64,000 bases of DNA, from NCBI GenBank assembly GCA_963930645.1, contig OZ005654.1:42090686-42154685 (forward strand), written 5' to 3'. Position 1 is the stretch's first letter, and each line of letters opens with the position of its first letter. Shown piece after piece: positions 58,149 to 64,000 of the stretch. A program made the position numbers and the translations under genes. Source of the DNA: Salticus scenicus (lineage: Eukaryota > Arthropoda > Arachnida > Araneae > Salticidae). A model generated the notes under the pieces. It saw only the letters and a program-made list of their open reading frames with translations, searched no databases and had not been told where the DNA came from.

Positions 58149-59959
58149 TAATTAACTGTGTTTTATGAAATAAATTAATGAAGAGGAAGCCATAGGTATG
58201 AAGCGAAGAGATAATCAACAGATAACATTTATAAAAATGTTAAAATATACTGGATTGTTGCAAAAGTTCTTTCTCAATTTCATAGACAACTTTATCCATG
58301 ATTTAGGTCAAGGACAGCATTAAACATTGCCGGTCATATAGTTTATGACTTGCTCATGGCTTAGCATTAAACATTGTCGGTTGTGGGGTACAAAGCTATA
58401 GAGAAGTGTAAACCTCCCATACTGTGATAACATTAATACAAGGGCCTGACTCCCAATAAAAAAAAAAAATCAAGAAAACTTGCCAAAAACACAAATTTAA
58501 ATGCCAAGCTTGTAAAACTGTTTCCTCTTTCTTTTATTTTATTTATTTATTTTTAATTAATTAAGTTTTTTAAAAAAGTGTAAATGATACATTATTTTGA
58601 AAATTTGTAGCAAAATATTTTACAAATTTGTAAAAATAGACTTAAGACTTGAAAAAATCTACTTGCCAGTCATAACATGGCAAAAATATGGCGTTAGCTA
58701 GATCTTGTTTTGATTAGTACCAATTCTCATAGGGATCGAACAATGAACAATGAAATTTGTACAGGCAAATTAAAACCAGACATAATATAACATCCAATTT
58801 ATTAATTAAAATGGCAGTTCAAAACTTTTTTTTGAGTGGCATACCTGAAACTGTTTGGGAGACCTCTTGCTTAATATTATTCATACATCTATATATATAA
58901 AAGAGCAGTTATTTATATAACACTAAAATAATAATTAAAGAATTCTTTTAAATTAATAATTACTTCCTTAATACTTAATTTATGCAATATATTTTGTGTT
59001 TTTTTCACAGATCATAATTCTCATATGAATCGAGGATGTATTTGAAATTGCTGATAGCAGCTGGGATTGGAGTTACATAATAGTGTGTGACATACGCTAA
59101 TGCTCAGAACTTTTTTTTTTTTTTTTCTATGTGATTTTATGTGGTGATCAAACTTAATTTGAAAGAGGATATCGTATTTCTAGTTTGTTTTTCCTTTTTT
59201 TTGTGTGTGTGTGTGTATGTGATTTAATATAAATAAAAGGATAAGACTCAAAAAATAATTAAATTTGTAGTTGAAATTTGTAGTCGAATACAATTGTTAA
59301 AAATCTGATTAAAAAAATTAATAAAAACCAATAAAACTTTATTTTTTTTACTTATATATTAGTATTATCTGTTACAGAAAACAATACCTGTGTTATCATA
59401 TATTATTCGTTATGTTCTGTTTTGCATATACATACTCATTTGAGGCGAACGATTCATGTACGATATTTAATATTTGACTACGACTATTTAATAAAAGTAG
59501 TTTTTGTCTCTTTAAATCACAGAAAATACAATTAGATAAAGTGAAGAATAGTGTATGAAAGTGTTACTACTCAAAAACATGAATCCTATGCACAATACAT
59601 AATAGGCTGTGAAAATAATAGGTTGTTGGAATATATTACTAAAGATAGTATGGGAATGAGGTAACCTATTACTGAAAAATAACTATTTATCAAATCTCTA
59701 ATTGGAAACATGGTTCAGTTTGTTACATTCTGTCAAAACATGTGGAGTCCATATAGTGTACTAAGCTCATTAAGTAGTAAAACATAATGAAGTTATTAAT
59801 ATTTAGACTCTCAGTAATCCTTTCAGTGGTAATCCATGGATTATAATGACCTAAATCATGGATAAAGTCATCAATGAATCCGGTACAAACTTTTCTAGTG
59901 ACATAATAGTAATAAAATATTTAGAGGCAGCCTTTGAGCTATGAGAACTATTTCAGTAC

Positions 59960-60200
59960 CAGAAGTTGCTTTTCTCTTAATTGCTTTTTTCTTTCCATAA
60001 TCATCTGGTTCTTTGATTTTCGTAAAAGTTCCACCACAACTCGCTTGATGATCAGCCCACCAGTTATCTTTAGGGCCAGGAGGCCTATTCATGGCTCGTT
60101 TCAGAACACCATAATAAGGACGTCTGTCCTTACAAGGCCCATCACATTTCCACCAATGTTGCCTATAGAGATCTACTTCATCATGAAAACTGTGATATAC
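59960..60200 (-). CDS. SPRTN: Spartan, SprT-domain exon with zinc-binding cysteines
   Basis: Acceptor TTTTTTACAG precedes 60200, and the exon starts in frame with VYHSFHDEVD. It contains WWKCDGPC, RRPYYGVLKRAMNRPP, DNWWADHQASCGG and FTKIKEPDDY, diagnostic of Spartan's SprT zinc-binding subdomain (Cys-x3-Cys and His-x3-Cys). The donor TCTG|GTACTG is weak by consensus, but using it leaves one base that joins the next exon in frame (G+AA, Glu). Without splicing the frame runs on to a stop at 59895. Human Spartan is 489 residues; the three exons here give 292, so the missing part is the N-terminal SprT catalytic half with HExxH, expected above 60200 and probably beyond the window. Confidence 0.93.
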
Positions 60201-60585
60201 CTGTAAAAAAATTAAATCATGCAATTAATAAGTAAATAAATATAAAGCAAAAAGCAAAAGCAAATTAATTTAATACATAACATAAAGTTTAAATTATTAT
60301 TGTACTAACATGCACTAAAAAACTGATGTTGAATAATGAAAAAATAATCAAGGACAACCTGTCATCAGACAAAAGAAATAACATATAAGTTCTATGGCTA
60401 CTGTTTTTCGTACATGATGAACAAATGCATTTAATTATTTTAATCCTAATGTATTGTTGCAAGATTTTACAGTTCATCACATTTGATCATTATTATTTTT
60501 TTAATTCTTTAAATTTAAATTCTTTTTCTCTTATAAGACATATTTTCGTTTTCACCATTCCTAGCATAAGTCTGTTAAACTCACA
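60201..60585 (-). other. SPRTN intron or upstream sequence
   Basis: AT-rich. No match to the expected HExxH exon was found in either this stretch or the rest of the window to 64000. Confidence 0.5.
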
Positions 60586-61215
60586 CAGGGTTCTATCAGA
60601 GGTAAAAACTGGGTGAGAATCTCTTACCCTCACTCAGAAATAAAGTAAGATTTCTGAAAAGAATGTGAGAAGAGAAAAATACTTTTAAAAAATTTCTGGG
60701 TTAATGTAAATTACTAAGGATGTCTCATTTTACAGCTCACTGGTATAATTTGAATTTAATTGTATTTAATTGTTAATATGTCGACTTTTGTTACTGAAAT
60801 AAGCAGCTATTCCACTGCACATTAATGAAATTTATTTTATTGTACCTTCAATACAAGATTATTTACCTAATTCCTTTTTTTTTTTTTTCTCTCTGATGTT
60901 TCATTGTAGAAATATAACATATTAGCAGCTGATCAGCAAAATAAGTAATTTTCTCATCCAATTTTTTTTTTTTTTTTTTTTAACTTCTTAAAATCATTTA
61001 ACTTTTGTGAAAGGTCCATTTAAATTTGCTGATTTTTGTGAAAGGCTTTTCATTTCAAGGTTGTTGATTCCTATGAATGATCTTTTTTTGGACAAAAAAC
61101 TAATAAATCGGTCCCAGAAGAAAGTGTGAATTTCTCTCAATGTTAAAAATTTTATGTGAGAAAATAAGAAAACATGTTGAGATTCTCACAATCTCACATT
61201 TTAGTGAGAACCCTG
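60586..61215. mobile_element. Probable hAT-like MITE
   Basis: Ends CAGGGTTCT and inverse AGAACCCTG. GTGAGAATCTC-type words recur near both ends. Flanks share only TCACA. Non-coding. Confidence 0.45.
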
Positions 61216-62470
61216 TCACATATTAGTTCCCTATCAAAACGACCATCTTTCTCATAAATCTACTGTTTTACAGTTGCCTTTAATTGCAATTTTAAAAATT
61301 GTTGATTGTTAAATTTTCAACTACATTCTGCTTAATAATTTATCATTTCTAGACAGCCAATGACATTTTATATTTCTATAACAGATATGGCAACATATAT
61401 TATGAAGATGTTTAATTTTTGCTTTATTACAGTAAAGTTCTAATTCACTTGTTAGTTTTCTTAATCACATGTTGCAGCTACTGCAAGTACATACCTAAAA
61501 CAGCTGCTTATTTAAATCCATAGACAAACTCACTAGGCTGGTCATGTTATGTTTTTGCATCGCATATGAATCATCCTTTTTCAATTAAAATCATGTTACA
61601 GCTACAAAAAATAATAAGCACAAGTTAAGCATATATTTAAAGCTCTAAGCTTCTGTGAAATAATAAAATACTCATACATTCTGTAATCTGAAATGGCATA
61701 TGAAATAACAGTGGCTGACCCAACCCACATGAAAATTGCAGCCTTTTCACAAAATTCATTTCATAAAATGAGTCCCTTCAGAAAATTTCGATTTATAAAA
61801 ACAATTCCTTTACAATTTCCCCCCACCCCCCTCATATTTTCAACATTATTTCAAATGAATGATTATACTTGGTTGAAAAACTATTAACTTCATATTCGGC
61901 ATTAAATAGAGGGATTGCTAAAATGAAAGTTTTTACACTATTATTATTATTTATTTTATTTTATTTTATTTTTTCACAAAAATTAAAACATGGATCGACC
62001 CCTGAATTATTCCCTAGAAATTATTTTTAATATACAGTTGACTTGAAAAAACAAAAAACATAAAGATAGCTTCTACATATATATATATCATTCCTTCTAT
62101 GCCCTTGAAAACATAATGATATTGTATGTTTCAATATCAGATTGCTCATTTTTTAGTCATCTTTATTCATGTTTTTTTTTTTTTCTTCTAGTTCTTTATG
62201 TGATACTTGGTTACATCTGCTGCAATGTTTAAAAAGGTTTTCAATGTATACATATTTATATATATCATTGTAAAAAGCATTTATTGACAAGTGATACATT
62301 TTATTTATTTTAAAGTGTTTTTTTATAATAAAATAAGCTATTAAACCAATGAATAAGCATACTAAAGCAAAGGTTCTTTGCTTGAGAGTTGAGTAACATT
62401 TACAGTTTTCTACTTTGTTTCTTTTTCCACCTTTATTCATAATACATCAATCACAAGTATTCTTACAAAA
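61216..62470. other. AT-rich spacer, one weak small frame
   Basis: A 95-codon minus frame at 62153-62440 has a basic start, a hydrophobic segment TFALVCLFIGLIAYFII and a lysine-rich end. I recognise no family; it may be chance. Otherwise nothing. Confidence 0.35.
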
Positions 62471-62772
62471 AGGGAGCTCCAGTAGCCCAGATGACAGAGC
62501 ATCAAGTTTGTAAACAGTGGGTTTTTAATTCAATCCTGGGCAATCCGTGCAATCGATGGTGGCTGGTGCTCATAAAATCCATCATGGCTAAAATGTCATC
62601 CATTGTTCTATAGAAATATCTCAGACAGTTACCGAAGCAGGGTAACCATCCCTTCTGTGGAAGATAAAAACTGTGATTGTATGTCTCAGACTTTCCCAAG
62701 GGGTGAATCTCAGATTGTTTATAATTGTCCACTATGAAGAAGCTCTACTGCAATTGTATACCCACTCAATTT
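62471..62772 (+). mobile_element. tRNA-derived SINE, copy 2
   Basis: Head GGAGCTCCAGTAGCCCAGAT with A-box-like TAGCCCAGATGA and B-box-like AATTCAATCC. The body has ATGGTGGCTGGTGCTCA, a CATCCCTTCTGTGGA region and the end ACCCACTCAA. It aligns along its length with the copy at 19831-20163. More diverged than that copy. Confidence 0.72.
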
Positions 62773-63439
62773 TAATCTTTTACAAAAAAAAAGTTAACAA
62801 GTTTGTTAAAACTACAAAATAGTTTTAACATGAGAAAAAGTTTTCAAAAAACATCTATTAAATAAATTCTAAAAAGAAGGCTTTAAGAAAGATAATCTGA
62901 AAATAAAGTCAAAATTAATAATATTCAGATATATTAAAATATTTTAAGGCTTTGGAACAATAACCCCCAATATTTTATTAAGAAAATTCATTCAAATATG
63001 TTTCTAAAATTGTGTGTAGAAAAAATATTCAAGAGAATAGTATCATTTTTAAAATCTAGCCATTTTCTTTTCTTCTACCTTCCACAGAAAACGCAAAGTT
63101 CAACTTAGTGCATTCACCCCAGTTTCAGGAAAAGCTATATATTTTTACCACCCCTGCATTCCAAATTTTCAAAAATCTCAGACTAACAAAATTCCAGAGG
63201 TAATCTTCTGCAGAATTCAAAATGAATGTCACTTTAGAGTCTTTTTCAAAAAAAAAAAAAAAAAAAATACAAAATTATTAAAATTAGAATTTAAATGAAA
63301 AAAAAAAAAAAAAAAAAAAAATTATACATAATTTAATTATAGCTCTAGCAAGAATAGTTTCAAATAAAATATTAAAGTTATAGACAGAAAATACACTTAT
63401 AGAAAACTATTTTAATGCACACTCTTCTATAAAGCGCAA
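62773..63439. other. AT-rich spacer
   Basis: A-runs at about 63249-63267 and 63300-63320. No gene. Confidence 0.5.
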
Positions 63440-63720
63440 TAATACGGACAAGAAAGAAAGAGCGCTGGGGAAGAGAGAACGTTCCAATGACGGAAAAAAA
63501 TGACACACGTGCATCAGCTCTCAACAAGGACAGAGGCCTGTGGAAGCATCTCCGCTCTGGAGGAGATGCATTCCCCTGTCATTCTTCAAGGGACAGCGAC
63601 AGGCAGCAGTCGCAAAAAGGATGCGGTCTTCTTCTCCCTGATACAGTACGTAACAATAATGTGCCTCTTTAACCTGTGCAAGAATAAAAAGGCATTGACA
63701 TAATATTACTCTGTCTGCAA
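63440..63720. other. GC-richer island, unidentified
   Basis: About 63460-63640 is clearly richer in G/C than its surroundings and open in three frames for 61-74 codons (63487-63672 and 63500-63703 plus, 63521-63745 minus). None of the translations is recognised. It could be an exon or a transposon remnant. Confidence 0.3.
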
Positions 63721-63814
63721 TCAAAAAGAAGAATAGTTCTAGCAAAACTGCAATGAAGTAGACAGAATGTTCCAGTGCAGGAACTTTGATTGAATATCTC
63801 TATTGTTACATGAG

Positions 63815-64000
63815 ATAGAAGTTAACATGTTCGTTATTTGATCACAGCATGTGACATGCCTATATTATAAAACTATAATTGCGCAAAATCAAAGAGTATT
63901 GTGAAGACTGTATGTGAATCCTTAAGCAAGTTATTCAATCAACGAATAAAAAGTTATCATACTCGTTATTTGATCCCAGCATGTGAGATGTCTATATTTT
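63815..64000 (+). repeat. Start of a 132-bp period repeat, cut by the window end
   Basis: TCGTTATTTGATC.CAGCATG with TGA.ATG.CTATATT occurs at 63831-63870 and again from 63963. Only one full period is visible. Confidence 0.5.

Larger units (their letters stand above)
53864..59959 (-). other. SPRTN intron between SprT exon and SHP-box exon, 6.1 kb
   Basis: Filled with non-autonomous transposons: 54194-54930, a small element at about 54952-55110 with CCCTTTATCT ends, 55782-55991 and the Helitron at 56182-58148. From about 58272 to 59876 a roughly 30-base word (ACTTTATCCATGATTTAGG core) recurs in inverted orientation. No host exon was recognised. Confidence 0.7.

Noticed and set aside
60201..64000. 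Exon with the Spartan HExxH active site
   Set aside because: Looked for on the minus strand in all frames; no matching motif seen, so it probably lies beyond the window.

Overview
This is a eukaryotic, strongly AT-rich, intron- and transposon-laden window, most likely from an arthropod. A chelicerate such as a spider is my guess from its texture, but nothing here proves the taxon. It holds one host gene that I can name. The last three coding exons of SPRTN (Spartan, the SprT-type protease that removes DNA-protein crosslinks) lie on the minus strand at 59960-60200, 53486-53863 and 48335-48594. They splice in matching phase and encode the zinc-binding end of the SprT domain, an SHP box, PIP-like motifs and the C-terminal UBZ4 finger. 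The upstream exons with the protease active site are outside the window. All other coding traces are mobile-element genes, mostly broken.

Layout. 1-3690: Ty3/Gypsy-type element with the order integrase, reverse transcriptase, RNase H (Gmr1-like), two frameshifts. 4-15 kb: copies of a microsatellite-cored, hairpin-ended element (called HM1 here) and TTAA-flanked MITEs. 15-19 kb: a TIR/microsatellite element and degenerate arrays in otherwise empty DNA. 19-22.7 kb: a tRNA-derived SINE, HM2 elements and an HM1 fragment. 24-30 kb: four copies of one MITE, a palindromic MITE, a Helitron Rep fragment and a nested tandem array. 30821-35475: a DNA transposon with about 760-bp inverted repeats, a 4-bp target duplication and a broken transposase split by an HM2 insertion. 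36-39 kb: a foldback element with a hammerhead ribozyme motif, and an HM3 element nested in a palindromic MITE. 39.7-42.7 kb: 30 copies of a roughly 100-bp satellite. 43.8-48 kb: a degenerate array, a broken Penelope-like element with GIY-YIG nuclease, and HM1 copies. 48.3-64 kb: SPRTN with introns containing a second hammerhead foldback, a long inverted repeat, TA-flanked and other MITEs, a complete non-autonomous Helitron (A|TC...CTAG|T) and, upstream, a hAT-like MITE and a second SINE copy.

Most interesting signals: (1) two foldback elements of unrelated sequence, each with a 13-bp target duplication, each carrying a near-canonical hammerhead ribozyme with a two-base-pair stem III; (2) families HM1, HM2 and HM3, which share an architecture (5' hairpin, microsatellite about 110-145 bp inward, inverted sub-terminal repeat plus 3' hairpin, insertion in T-runs) and a sequence block also present in the local Helitron; (3) the Gmr1-like domain order. 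All comparisons were made by eye; no search or folding program was run.
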